A DNA stretch of 64,000 bases from Akebia trifoliata (GCA_017979445.1 CM030710.1:12634248-12698247); one strand, 5' to 3'; counted from the first letter of the stretch, positions 47,101 through 59,442 are shown. The notes: generated by a model from the letters alone, not told the origin. Numbers and translations are program-made.

Positions 47101-48680
47101 AGGGTCTATGTCACTTCAAATATCTTCACGACGGATGATTTGGGCTCATTCGCCTTTGTTACCTCTTCATGTTCTAATTCGAGCTTGTTCGTTGCTGAAT
47201 AACTCATTACTTTAATAATTTCTTTGTCATTCAGTTCTGTCACTACTTTGTGGTAGATAAGTTCATTCTGGCACGAGGAAAATGGACCATTTAGACTAAT
47301 TGAGTGAATGAAAGAAACTGGGTCAACTAACTCGGGTTTGAATAGGAATATTAGTTTTAAAGTAGGTAGGAATTGATTTTGAAAAGTAGGCAAAGGGTTA
47401 GTCTTAACATTAGGCACGATAGGAGCGGGTATGATGACCTTTCCTTACTCGATAAGGTCTTAAATAATATGGTGAAGAGTAATGCACCTATCAAGAACAT
47501 GTGCGAACATCTGATGGAATTCACAGAATTACCAATTATCTAAGTTTTGAGGGAGAGGATTAGGAAAAGGCCTAGGTAGGAATGGTGTCAATAATTCTCT
47601 TTTCTTCAATTTTTTGTAGGCTACACTAAGGGATATTCCAAGATTGGAGAATTTTCTCATAAGCTTCGCTTGAGAGGATTGAGTGGTTTGATGAGCTAGT
47701 GCGAAAGAGGTACTGGCTACTTATAAGTAATTGGCACTAGGTTAGAAATTTTTGGATTTTAACTCAAACGAGTTACCAAAAAATCCCGAAGAGTAGGCAT
47801 CCTCAACTTGATTTTTAGCTTAAATGAGGGATTGAAAGGTAGGAAGGTATTGAGGCGTTAAATACTTGGTATAATTTGGAGTAAGATTTTTTAGGATGAT
47901 CTTGACTTGCTCATTCTCTTGAGGTCGGTGCCAAAATTTAGCAGCTTTAGCTCTCCATCGAGTAATGAACTCAATGAAGGTTTCCCCGGACTTTTGTTTA
48001 GTTGTTTATATATCTCTTCTTGTGAGTTCAATGTCCGTATTGAATGAGTATCAACTAATAAACTCCTTCATTAATTCATGTCATATTCTTACCTGAGATG
48101 AGTTCAGTGACATTTGCCAGCGTAAGACAGGTCCTATAGGGTTCTCTGAAAAAGTTGGGCCATTTACTTTTCACTCAGACCCTGAGATTACATGATGCCG
48201 ACAAATACTTTTAAGTGAGTCTTAGGACATCTAATCCCATCAAATTCTCCATATCTAGCATTATGAATTTTCATAGCAGATAGACCGTAGGAAATAACGT
48301 CATTGCCACTAATCTAAAGATAAGATGAACAGGGTCCTGGATATTCTTCAATGCAATTTCTACCTGAGTTATTCGATTAGCTAAGACAAAGTTGACGGGT
48401 AATTAATCATCTTCTAGGTTTTCAATGAGGTCAAACACAGCCTGAGGTTCTATAACTTTATCATTTTTTCTTTTCAATCTACAAGATCTCAATTTGCATT
48501 TGAACAGAACCAATAATCTGTGCTTGAAATGATTCCAAAATTTGACAGAGTGTTATTTCATCCATGGTACTTGATTCTTCTCGTGGCGAGGATTGACAGC
48601 TTGGGCTTGATAATGGTAATTTGACAAGACGATTATTTTCACGGACCCAAAGTAGCATAGATAGTGGTTTCAGATGTTTA
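47101..48680 (-). pseudogene. gag remnant of the second Ogre-like element
   Basis: The 103-codon piece 47417-47106 aligns with the Gag tail of the first copy (NPLPTFQNQFLPTLK against its NPLLAYQPPSTLK). Upstream, an FHQMF...C remnant of the zinc motif lies near 47510, and the Gag core is scattered in several frames to about 48600. Confidence 0.7.
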
Positions 48681-49715
48681 GAAGTAATTATTACCTAATT
48701 GGAAGTAAACCAAGATTAACCATTAATTCTGAAGGTTTGACTCTTAACTATATCATTAAAATTTTTATATCAATTTGCCCAAGTCCGGTGGTAAACATCG
48801 AGTTAAAATGCACTGCAAATCTATAATGACCACAAGAGTGTGAAATGTCAGTCATGGGTCTACCCCTAATTGGGGTTGAACCTTTGATCAAACAAATTAA
48901 TTTGACACTAGGATCGAATCCTTTTTGTATGAAATTGTTTGAATCTTTAAAAGTAAATATAATTGGTCCAACCGGTTTGGTGTTGTTTAGTTTGATCCAT
49001 TTGTCGATTGGGCCAATTGATTTAATTGGTTCAAATTGATTGGTGAATTTTACTAATTGGGTTGGACCGATATTACTAGTTAAATTTGAACGTTGTGAAT
49101 CGGTCTGCCTACTTACCTTTTGATTGGGTTAAATAGAGTAATCTGGGAGCATTCATAGTCGGTTCGAGTCGTGGCTTAGAGGGATAACACCTATGTTCAT
49201 GTTTCTGAGCTTACTATATGATTGAGGCTAGGTTAGGATAAAGCTTAGGTCACTTCAGCCTGAAAATGTGATACACTATCCCAATTTTACTTGGTCGAGC
49301 AGTACGTGGTACTCTAGTTTGATATATCCGAAACTATTATATTGAAGTTGTAGTGTTCACGGGCATTCCCGTGTCCCGAAGGACCCAATTAGCTTGGATC
49401 TGGCAACCGGGTTCATATGGATATGTCATGATGCAAATATTAATTTGCATGCTCGTGAGTGTGTGCAAAAGGGACAAAGTGTGCTTGAGGAATTTTCATG
49501 AATAATCCACCATATAAACCATATATATTCATCAAATCCAATCACAAGAAATAGCCAATGACCAAAATAATCAATCAATCACATCCGATTACATACCCAT
49601 GAAAGAAAGACAAAGTCTAGCCTAATCTAAGAGTCTCTTTAAGTCAATTGGGTTGACTCGAGTGAAAAGTCAACCTAGGGATAGTCTTGGATTTGGTCAA
49701 GTTTGATCCTAAAAT
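48681..49715 (-). other. leader of the second Ogre-like element
   Basis: The block 49240-49390 matches 28010-28160 of the first copy, including TCACTTCAGCC and the CACGGGC...CCGTG inverted repeat. ORF1 is not recognisable and seems deleted. The frame at 48845-49039 shows no domain. Confidence 0.7.
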
Positions 49716-49732
49716 CCCTAGTAGAGTTGCCA
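49716..49732 (-). promoter_or_regulatory. decayed tRNA-Arg-type primer-binding site
   Basis: In minus sense it reads TGGCAACTCTACTAGGG. It differs from the first copy's site by three transitions and directly adjoins the LTR fragment, with one spacer base at 49733. Confidence 0.8.
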
Positions 49733-49733
49733 C

Positions 49734-50104
49734 TGAAATCGTCTCAACATTTTTTCACTAAATAGCGAAGAGGGGTCTAATTGATAAATTGGAGATTTTC
49801 TAAGAACATGGAGTTAATACCTAGTTTAGGTCTAAGAACCATAGATAACTCTAAAATGGATCGAATTGGTCCACGAGTAAGAGAAGTGGGCAAAGAGACA
49901 GATTACAGGTTTCAGAAGGTGTTAGGTATTGAACCCACTCGATCAAGATGATCGGTCTCTACTACGATCCAAAACTATCCTATGGTCAACAAAAAATACT
50001 AACGTCAAATTAATTGACTAAATTATCCTAAGGTCAAAGATCCAATCATCATCAATTTATATCGATTCGGCCAACCAATCTTATAGATTAGGTAAATCCT
50101 CGAG
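49734..50104 (-). repeat. truncated 5' LTR of the second Ogre-like element
   Basis: It starts TGAAATCGTCTC in plus reading, as at 28496, and follows that LTR for about 370 bp (CTAGTTTAGGTCTA, AAGGTGTTAGG, CAATCATCATCAA). The match stops at about 50104. Confidence 0.85.
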
Positions 50105-50106
50105 AT

Positions 50107-50801
50107 ATGCAAAAAACGTCGTTCGTCACACAGTGGAGAACCTTTTGCTACAAGGTTATGCCTTTTAGTTTGAAGAACGCTAGAGCCACCTATCAAATAG
50201 CAGCCATGACTTTACTACATGACATGATACACAACGAAGTCGAAGTCTATGTAGATGATATGATAGTCAAATCCAAGGAACGACTGAGCACATTACCGCG
50301 TTAGAAAAATTTCTCACAATGATTCAAAAGTACCAATTCTGCCTCAACTCCCAAAAATACGTATTTAGAGTAACTTCTAAAAAGTTGTTGGAATTTGTGA
50401 TTAGTCAAAGAGGGATCGAAGTAGACCATGTGAAGATTAAAGCTATCCAAGAGATGCCATTATCGGAGACTGAAAAGAAAATTCGAGATTTTTTAGGCAG
50501 AATCCAGTATGTCAACAGATTTATCGCTCAACTCACCAACGTCTGCAAACCTATTTTCAAGCTTCTCAAGAAGAATGAACCAATAGTTTGGAATGAACAA
50601 TGTCAAAAGGCTTTCGACCAAGTCAATGAGTATCTCTTGAATCCACTTATTTTGGTTCCACCTACACCGGGTGAATCACTTCTTCTTTATTTGTCAGTCA
50701 CAAAAGATGCTATGGGATGCATGCTTGCACAGTATGACAAGGATACTCGTAAAGAAAAGACTATCTATTACATCAGCAAAAAGATGTTAGAGTATGAATG
50801 A
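50107..50801 (+). pseudogene. RT and first RNase H fragment, third Ogre-like element
   Basis: The reading begins MQKTSFVTQW, equivalent to mid-RT, and passes VMPFSLKNAR to an intact Y-V-D-D box followed by MIVKSKE. A stop and frameshift at about 50305 lead to the next frame (50319-50801), which covers RT thumb and connection (FLGRIQYVNRF) and the start of RNase H (TKDAMGCMLAQY). The fingers of RT are missing because the element is truncated at 50105. Confidence 0.9.
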
Positions 50802-50867
50802 AAGTATTCAGCCCTATAAAAAACTTGTTTGGCACTGGTATGGGCTACTTAGAGACTCCGATACTAT

Positions 50868-51575
50868 ATGCTATCTCATTCAATTATCTTGTTATCTTGG
50901 ATGGATCCTCTCAAGTATCTTTTCAAGAAACTGGCACTGATAGGGAGAACCACACGTTGGTTATTGTTGTTATCAGAGTTTGTCATCACGCATGTTACAC
51001 ACAAATCTATCAAGGGGAGAGCTGTGGCAGAATACTTGGCAGATCACCCTGTAGTAGAAGGAATAAGGCCTATTGATCAATTCCCAGATAAGAACATCTT
51101 GCATGTTGAAAAAGAACCTCAGAACCAAATATGGCAGCTGTACTTTGATGGAGCCACCAATCAGAATGGGTATGGAATAGAGGCAATCTTATTTTCTCCG
51201 AAAGGATGCCACATTCTGATCGCTACTAAGTTAGCATTCTCTAACACCAATAACACAGTCGAATATAAGGCATGCATCGCTGGACTTGAAGCTACTTTTA
51301 ATCTGGGCATTAAAGAAATTGAGGTTTTTGGGGATTCAACGTTGGTCATACATCAGTTATTGGTAGAGTGGAAGACTAGGGATGAAAAGTTGAAGTCATA
51401 TCATGAGTATCTATTAAACTTAGTGAGTAAGTTTAAAGCTATCCTATTCCAGCACCTGTCAAGGGAAGATAATAGATTTGTTGACTCTTTAGCCACTCTA
51501 TCTTCAATGACCCACTTGTCCCCTAGCATGGAATTGAGGCCGATCACTGTCGAAGTCAAAGACAAACCTGCATAG
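50868..51575 (+). pseudogene. second RNase H, third Ogre-like element
   Basis: This 235-codon frame is the best-preserved copy of the extra RNase H in the window. The four acidic residues are D94 (YFDGA), E132 (VEYKA), D156 (FGDST) and D206 (RFVDSLA). The conserved MDPLKYLF linker is at residues 12-19. A small overlap with the previous piece hides a frameshift near 50800-50870. Confidence 0.9.
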
Positions 51576-51839
51576 TTCCATCAGATTAACATTGCTACTC
51601 GACTACCTGATGGAAAGTCGTGGTACACAGACATTAAAAAAGTATTGGAAAAATAAGAATTCCCGGAAGAAGCATCAAGGAAGGAACGACAAACCCTAAT
51701 AAGATTAGCATCTCAATTCATCTTGTGCTCAGAAAGTTTATACAAAAGGTCTTATGATGGGATTCATTTGTTGTGTATCGATAAAGATCAAGCTGAAAAG
51801 ATAATGGTTGAACTACATTCAGGAAAATGTGACCCTCAC

Positions 51840-52861
51840 ATGAGTAGAAAATGTTAGCTAAGAAAATTATGAAACAAGAGTATTACGAGCCCACGATAGA
51901 AACAGATTGTCATCACATGGTCAAGACTTGCACAAATGCCAAATACATGCAAATCTCATACATGTGCAACCTTCTCAATTAGTTGGTCTGACTTCATCGT
52001 GGCCATTCTCAATTTGGGGAATTGACATTATTGGTAAAATATCACCTAAGGCATCAAACGGGCATGAATACATTCTAGTTGCTATCGATTATTTTACTTA
52101 GTGGGTCGAAGCTGCCTCTTATGTTGTCCTCACTACATCTCGAGTTGCAAAGTTTATCCAAACGAACATCATTAGTTGATACAAGATACCTTCGGAATTG
52201 ATTTCTGATAACGAGTCACATTTCAAAGCTGAGGTTATTACATTGTGTTCAAAGTTCAAAATCTTACACCATAAATCATCTCCTTACTGCATTCAGACTA
52301 AATAAACAGCCAAGTAGCTAATAAGAATCTTAAGACTATCATTAGGAAAATGTGTCAATCACATCGAGTTGGTCAGAAAAATTGTCATTTGTACTATAGG
52401 CATATCAAACTTCAATTCGATCCTCTATTAGAGCTACTCCCTACTCATTAATGTATGGCATGGAAGCAGTCTTGCTAGTTGAAATAGAAATTCTGTTTCT
52501 TAGGATCTTGTTGGAAAGTCAGTTGTCAGAAGCAGGTTGGGTTCGTTAACGGTATGAAGAATTAAATTTGATCGAAGAAAAATGACTAAGAGCTTTGTAT
52601 CACGTACAAGCTTATCAAAGAAGAGTCGTCCGTGCGTTTGACAAAAAGATCAAGGCCCGTCACTTACAAGTCGGGGATTTAATACTCAAAGAAAATTGGG
52701 CACCTATCTCTGAACCTAGAGATAAGTTCAAATCAAATTGGGGAGGTCCGTTTATCATCAAGGAAATGTTACCAGGAAAAGCTGTCAAGCTTCAAGATCA
52801 TGATGGAATCGAATTACCAGAACCAACCAACCTTGACCAAATCAAACGGTACTACATTTAA
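51840..52861 (+). pseudogene. integrase, third Ogre-like element
   Basis: The first catalytic aspartate is in IWGIDIIGKI (about 52020). A TAG interrupts the frame at about 52100, where tryptophan of the KWVEA motif is expected. The second aspartate is in LISDNESHF (about 52210). The glutamate region after it is lost to stops and shifts. The C-terminal domain is open in 52595-52861, with a GGPFII box and a natural end at QIKRYYI. The enzyme is inactive. Confidence 0.85.
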
Positions 52862-54996
52862 TGAGGCCATCTTTGGCTGAATCAATTCTCCTATTACCTA
52901 GTTCAATATATCATTTCTCAACCCCTTTGCAGTATTTTTAATAACAAAATTATGAAGGGAGGAAAGATTTTGAATTACGTTTTGGTCTAATCCCAAAATT
53001 CTTGGGTACGTAGGCAACCTGAGAAGTTACTTCAGGCCCGACCACATCAAAATAAAAATATATATATAGATTCCCTGATAAAGAAAAAATCTAAAAAGAA
53101 AAAAATTCAAAAAAAAAATATCTTCAAAATGGGGAAGAAAATTCAAGACAAAATAAAAGAAATGCCATACAAGGGCCATTCGGGTTTTTGAGCCTCAAAA
53201 TCCCTTTCTTTTTATACCCAGTCCTAAGCTTACCTATAAAAGTCCTCCTATGTACCGTGCGAAAAGTCAAGGAAGATAAATCAGACAGTCATTCTACAAG
53301 GGAGAAAAGAAAAAAAAAGAAAAAAGGGCCTGTTAGGTTGAAAATCCCAAAAGGGCAACTTAGGTAAAAATTAAAGCAAAATCGCAAGGTTGAAAATTTG
53401 AAAAGACAACTTTGGCAATAATAAGAGCAAAGAAAAAAAGAAAGCTCGCTAGATTGAAAACCTGAAAAGATGATCTACGCAAAAGTTAGAGCAAACTCGC
53501 TAGATTGAAAATCTGTAAAGGCAATCTAGGCAAAAGTTAGAGTAATAAAGCAGAACAGAAGAAAAGCTAAGAGCGGTCCGACTTGAAACATCAGAAGTCC
53601 GAATAATCAAGTTCAATACTTAACTTAAACCAAACACAAATTCAGAAGCCATGAGTATCTTGTCTACGATCGATTTAAAATTTTTACTTCCCCAAGTGAA
53701 CTAAGGAAGAAGATAGTGAATTCTATGATGAGTCTCAAAAGGAAATATTTTATTTTCTTGAGCCTAACTTAAAATCTTCTATAAAATTAATCAAAATTAA
53801 AAGTTGGATCTTGATTGCGCTTGTGATAATCAAATATTTCAAACTTTCATACAAGGGGCATTTTTTTTTCCTCTAAATATCTAGTTTCCCCTTTATACTA
53901 GGGGCATTTTTTTCAATTATCTCCAATGCCATATTTGTTATCAAACCAGGGGCATTTTGTTTTTGAGCAATATTAATCCTAAAAGATAATGGGAACCCCA
54001 AACTTTAGGTTACCCTCTTGATAACAGTTTTTCAAAAAACTCTTAAGGTTCAAAAGAAATAAAAACTCAGGTTTTAAATTCATAAAATTTTGGATAAATC
54101 TTAAGGTTCAAACAAAAACACTTCGGATCTCACATTTTGTTGTGCTTAGAGATTAACTAATAACCAATTTACTTAGAGAGGAGATAGGGCATTCTTTTGT
54201 TACCAGATTCTTTTCTAGATCCATTCATTCTTGGATTCGATCATTCTCTTCCAGATTTATTCATTCATTCCCGATTCAATCATTATTCTCCAGATTCATT
54301 TTCAATCTCATCTAGATTCATTTTAATCATTTTTCTCCAAATTCATTTATTCTTTCTCAAAATTCATTCATTCCTCTGCTAGTTTTACTCAGATGCCACC
54401 AAGGGTTAACTTAGATTTTACTCAGTTGCCACCAAGGGTTAACTTGGATTTTGCTCAGTTGTCGCCAAGGGTTATCTTAAATTTTGCTTAGTTGCTGCCA
54501 AGGGTTATCTTGGATTTTGCTCAGATGCCACCAAGGGTTAACTTGGATTTTGCTCAGTTGCTGCTAAGGGTTATCTTTGATTTTGCTCAGATGCCACTAA
54601 GGGTTAAGTTGAATTTTGCACAGATGCCGCCAAGGGTTATCTTGGATTTTGCTCAGTTGCCGCCAAGGGTTAACTTGGATTATGCTCAGATAGTGCTAAG
54701 GATTTTCTCTTAATCATACTCAATTTTTACTCAGTTTCACGTAGTACACACACTCACACTTGCACTTTTTAGTCAAGGAGAATTCTTTAAAATTTAAGGA
54801 TCTGACACTGTCACTGAGAGTTCTCACTCAAGGACCTGACAACCTTTTAATCCTAAGAGAGTTTTACCCTGAAGGATCCGAACGTCCTGACGAATTGTTA
54901 AATCAAACTGTAAAATGAACTGTCACTAGCTTTGGCATTCAGATATCACATTATCTACCAAAATAGATTTTCTATCTAATTTGCTTTAATCCTTTG
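52862..54996 (+). repeat. 3' UTR of the third Ogre-like element
   Basis: GTACGTAGGCAACCTGAGAAG at about 53010 is the reverse complement of the conserved block at 19350-19370. Repeated short phrases of the type AGATTGAAAATCTG...GGCAA (53330-53530) and GGGGCATTTT (53855-53955) match the first copy in reverse. The minisatellite is at 54383-54712. Confidence 0.85.
54383..54712 (+). repeat. 33-bp minisatellite, 10 copies
   Basis: The unit is about TTTTGCTCAGATGCCACC followed by AAGGGTTAACTTGGA. The array is 330 bp, close to exactly ten units. The unit is homologous to that at 17510-18273 when that is read on the minus strand. The open frame 54492-54713 is an artefact of the period being divisible by three. 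Confidence 0.92.
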
Positions 54997-55011
54997 CCAA
55001 AAATGGGCATC
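54997..55011 (+). promoter_or_regulatory. polypurine tract, third Ogre-like element
   Basis: CCAAAAATGGGCATC directly precedes the LTR start TGTAGACACCCC. It corresponds to the PPT at 10611-10625. Confidence 0.75.
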
Positions 55012-56649
55012 TGTAGACACCCCATTTTCGCATTTGCCTGATTAATCAACTTGTCAACCCGATTGCAACAGTTCCCAATGATGGATGTTTATTCCAATGC
55101 TTTATTTTGTTACTAAATATGTTTTAGAAATCCGGATGAGGTATCTCAAATCAACAAAACTGTAGAAACCACGCTACGTTAGAAAAATATAATCCCAAAA
55201 GCTTAAAAATCATCATTTTTCAAACAAAAAGAAGTTTCACGATAAAAATCACTAAAAAATGATCAAATTACCAAAATACCCCTAATCTTAGAACATCCCT
55301 AGAGCCTACGTTACTCTTAGGAAAATCCATTCAAACACAAAAAAATAAATCGAAATCAAATAAATTATTTCACCAATTTTTCACAAAATTTGATAAAATT
55401 ACGAAAATACCCCTCATAAAGTTCATTACTATTTCGCACAAAAAACTTTATAAATGATAAAAACCAACATTTCCATTGAATGTCTTATGAAAAATCGATT
55501 TCAAAACATCTTAGAACATTGAAAAACGACTTAAAATGCAAAAAGTCATCTCCGAGGGCAAATGGTAATTTTATAATTTTAATAATTAAAAATTATGAAA
55601 TTAATAAATAAAAAATTAAATAATGTAAAGTGAAACATTAATAAATTTAATTTAAAATTTTGAACCAAAAAAATCGATCAATCAGGCTCTCAGGCAAAAT
55701 TGTTAATGGTTGCCCGGATATTTATTAAAGAACCCCTTCATATAGGGGCCCAAAGAATTAAAGCATAATAAAGGGGGTTCCCCAAAAATTAAAGTCAATC
55801 AAGTTAGACTAAAGTGAATCAAATGAGACTAAAAGTCAAAATCCTAATAGAGTTCTAATTAAATAATAACTCTATTTAATAGAATCCTAACTAAATAATA
55901 ATTATATTTAATAGAATTCTAACTAAATAATAACTCTTTCTAAAATAATTATAATTGAACAATAATTCTCTCTAAAAGAATTATAATTAAACCTTAACTC
56001 TATCTAAAAGACACTTAAAAAAATATATAAATAGGGGTCCCTACACCCTATTTTCATATCAAATAATAAATCCTAAGAAAAGTATGTCAAAAAGCTTCCC
56101 TAGCCTCCCATAAATCCTAATTTTGAAGCCCTGACTCCTTACCTAACACCCATACCTCAACTTTAATTTGAAAAATACCTAAAAGCCCTTTAAAAATACT
56201 CAGAAACTCATAAACAAATCCGAAGAATTCAGATCTAAGAAAGAGATACCGTGCCTTAGAGATCTGAAGCGAATCCAGCGACAGAACGAAACGAGGAGTA
56301 CAATACAAGGAGCAGTTCTATCAGATCTGAGGGAATAAGATCATTGTCTTCGGAAAGGTATAAATTTCTTTTTTTTTTTTTTTTTGTTACTTAGGTCTTT
56401 TAGCAATGTAGTTTATTTGGGAATTAGTAGAGACCGGTGTTTGCCGGGCGGGATTGGTGCCTAACACCTTCCAACCTCATAATTTGATCTCCGAACTCAG
56501 TTTTTTTTTTCTATTTTTTAAGTAGATTAGTTATTTTTATCAGTTTAGAGTCGATATTCGATTCTTAGACCATAACAATTAGGTAGCAACTCCCGAACCT
56601 CAAAGGTCAAAAGTGGATCCGCGCATCCCGCAAATCGATGGCACTTTCA
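55012..56649 (+). repeat. 3' LTR of the third Ogre-like element
   Basis: It begins TGTAGACACCCCATTTTCGC. Its first 280 bp and its last part (GCCTAACACCTTCC, then AACTCCCGAACC-like words) align with the ends of the long LTR at 6644-10610, while the middle is much shorter. The end is set at TTTCA (56645-56649), by analogy with GATTTCA. It is uncertain by some tens of bases, because an inverted LTR tip follows immediately. Confidence 0.7.
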
Positions 56650-56946
56650 AAAGTAGCCTCGAGGGATGTTCTGGTGTTAGGGGTATTTGGGTAATTTGAT
56701 CATTTTTTGATGATTTTTCTCGTAAAACTTCTTTTTTCTCAAAATGATGATTTTTATGTTTTGGGTCATATTTTCCTAGCATATTGTGGTTTCTAAAATA
56801 TATTTGCATGAAATATCTCATCCAAGCTTAGGAAACACTTTTAGTAACAAATAAGTTTTCTTAGAATATTCATCCATCATTGAGAACTGTCTTAATCGAG
56901 TTGATGAATTGGTTAATCAGGCGAATACAAAAATGATGTGTCTACA
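56650..56946 (-). repeat. inverted LTR tip of an Ogre-like element
   Basis: In minus sense it starts TGTAGACACATCATTTTTG at 56946. It matches the first 300 bp of the LTR at 55012, including CAATGATGGATG and AAATACCCCTAA. It ends where the plus-oriented LTR ends. It is either the remnant of another insertion or part of an inversion. Confidence 0.8.
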
Positions 56947-57380
56947 ATTGGAATGTGGGATGGACATGAGTTGCTCATCTAGAAATATTTCAAAGACTAA
57001 AAATGAGTCAAGCGGTCACTCGACAATTAGTTTGGACAAGTGGTTACCGACTACATTTTCAGATACTTTTTTATCTTGAATTTCGAGATCGAATTCTTGT
57101 TAAAAAAGAACCCAATGGATAAGGTGAGCCTTGGCATTCTTCTTGATAAGAAGGTACTTGAGGGCAACATGATCAATTTAGACCAACGCCTTAGATCCTA
57201 TCAAGTAAGATCTAAATTTTTCTAATGCAACACTACAACTAACTAGCTACTCCTTCTCCATGGTAGAGTGATTGAGTTGGGCGCCATTCAATGTTTTCTA
57301 GCATATTAAATGACATGTGGAAGTTTTTTCACTTGTTGTCCTAGCACAACTCTTATAGCATAATCAGAGGTTATGACAAC
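56947..57380 (-). pseudogene. Athila RNase H fossil
   Basis: The stretch aligns with 37450-37870, the RNase H part of the intact Athila Pol. Shared phrases include GTTGCTCATC, GAATTTCGAGATCGAATTCTTGT (CTCGAGATCAAACTCTTGT), AGAAGGTACTT and GCATAATC. It carries many substitutions and has no frame longer than about 60 codons. Both ends are cut, the left one by the Ogre-like LTR tip. Confidence 0.8.
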
Positions 57381-59442
57381 CCATCCGTAAAACTACGTAT
57401 CTCAAGAAATTTTTTTGACAAAAAACTTAAGGATGGAGGAGTTGGAATTATGTATGTAAATTAAAGAAAGATCTAAATTTCCAAAGAAATTGTTAGGGAA
57501 AATATACATGAAAGATTAACAAAAAAAATTGAGATAGGTATAATTATGATAAATGAACAAAAGACATAAGGATTGGGAGTTTTGAAAAAAAAGGATGATA
57601 CTAGTAGATAGTTTGTCAAACATTATTCGAAATGATATATCTGCATGTTGAAATCTAACAAGAAGTCAATCAAAAAGAGAACCGAAACTCAAAACTCTGC
57701 AAGATAGTTTTGTGAGTCAACCATTAATGACCAAGGATAAGATCGATAAATCAAACCCTAGCCAATTGAGGGTATACCCCACCAATTGAGTTAATTATTT
57801 AACTCAACTTAGGACTAAAGAGCAGAAGTGTAACTTAGGCTATTTGATCAAGTCAATAGTAATTGACTTGAGTCAAGATGACCATTAGAGGTTGAGATGC
57901 CTCATCCAGACATGTGTCATGTATGGGTTCCCCCATGGACACATATCAACTTGCAATATTAATCCATTTCACATTGTATAATCACCACATACATGATTAA
58001 CAATAGTTAATCATGCCATGGTTAACTAATCCTGGTTAGTCCCAACCCTGTGTTTATTTAAAGTTTCTCAAGAAGCATTTTTATGCCTTTTCAATTTAAG
58101 TTGGAACTTTGCACTTTCGTTCCTCATTCCACTCAATGAAGACCATCAAGTTCTTGCCAATCAAACCAAAGAACTCTACATAAGTTTATCTTCAGAGATT
58201 CTACGTAGATTCGAATCAAAGGAATATGAGGGATTGATCTAATTTTGACAAGATCGATATGAGTTGGAAGGAGAATCACTATCATGCTAAGGTAGAATTT
58301 TTTTTCCCTCTCGATTTAATCGAGAAATTCATGGCTATATATATCATAGATGTTTCTATACTTTTATACGTAAGAGTTAGTCTTTTCCTTATCAAGTTTC
58401 ATTTTGTATATGGTGATCTTAGAATCCATTATCTATTTGAAATTCCTTTATTATATGATGTGAATTATATTCCAGATCTATATATTATCATTCTAGTAGA
58501 GTTTTATTAAGTACTTACGATCGTATGATTGTAACCACGAACTTACAATTTTAGCGGTTATATTGCAATGAATTATCTAAAATATATTCTTTTCGAATTA
58601 TGTGTGCTCTATCATTACTATGTTTGTCAAAATCATTGACAAATGGTATGTGAAACACAAAGAAAGTAAGTCCGAAACAAACCACGAGAAACTGCAAGTT
58701 AATATGAAAAGTTGAGTTGCAAGGTGGGAGTTACTGTAGCACCCCCACCCACTACAAGCATAATCTAAGCTGCCATTGTACAAATCAGTCCACTACCACC
58801 ATGGGTGACATGTGGGGACTAAAAAATGCATTTTTGTTTAAGGGCTTTATGGGACTCATGCGATCCCCGATTTGTGTAAAATCTTTTTTCAAACAATTGT
58901 TATTGTTGATAAATTTTTAAAAATTAGTTTTTCATTGTAATTCTTATAATGTATTATAATTACAAATGGTCAACTTTTATGTTAAAACACAAACATAATT
59001 TTGATGTACTCTCAAATCTATTTTAGAAAATACTATTATGTTCTTTATGGTAACATAGTAATAGTTGAATCAATCATGTAATATGGAATGTGAGTTTAAA
59101 TTTAGATTCTTTGAAGAAATACGTTTATCGAAAAAGCAAACTTGAACTCGAACTTGATAAGTTAGTATAGTTGCAAACTAGGAAGATTATAAGGAAAGAT
59201 TAAGGCTACATTAGGGATTAGGATTAAGGTGTCTTATTTTGGAAGATGGTCTAAAGCAATATTACAGGAATGATTATGGTTGAATGTGTTAGAAATTATG
59301 TGATATGATTTCCTATGCTAGAAATATTTATAAAAGAGTAGTTGGGATTAGTTAGTACTTGGAATCATAGACTTTGGAAAATAAAGTGCTTGGTGTTCAT
59401 TTATATTTTATTTACTGATATGATTCCTCTTAGAAACTCCTT
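57381..59442. other. unassigned AT-rich region, possibly LTR-like
   Basis: No domain is visible. TGACAACCC at about 57385, a TATA-like TGTTTATTTAAAG at about 58050 and a following leader-like stretch could mark a decayed LTR in plus orientation, but no partner copy is in the window. The frames at 57040-57225, 58259-58510, 58598-58783 and 58717-58920 are short and unlike any family I know. Confidence 0.3.

Larger units (their letters stand above)
45225..50104 (-). mobile_element. decayed second Ogre-like element, 5' part
   Basis: On the minus strand, in order from right to left: LTR end fragment (49734-50104), PBS (49716-49732), leader, gag, pol fragments and 3' UTR. A large internal part (most of protease, RT, RNase H and integrase) is deleted. 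Blocks line up with the first Ogre-like element throughout. The right end is cut at about 50104, where a plus-strand Ogre-like element begins. The 3' UTR may continue at 5112-5904 beyond the inserted LTR. Confidence 0.85.
50105..56649 (+). mobile_element. 5'-truncated third Ogre-like element
   Basis: In plus orientation it starts abruptly inside the RT domain and continues through RNase H, second RNase H, integrase, 3' UTR with a 33-bp minisatellite, PPT and 3' LTR. Its coding sequence is closely related to the first Ogre-like element, but its LTR is only about 1.64 kb and similar mainly near the start. It is a different subfamily. Confidence 0.85.

Noticed and set aside
54492..54713. Plus-strand open frame of 73 codons with repeated DFAQ-like words
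   Set aside because: Same artefact from the homologous minisatellite in the third Ogre-like element.
58259..58510. 83-codon hydrophobic frame as a possible membrane peptide
   Set aside because: AT-rich DNA yields Phe, Ile and Leu-rich chance frames. No start context, homologue or conservation can be shown.
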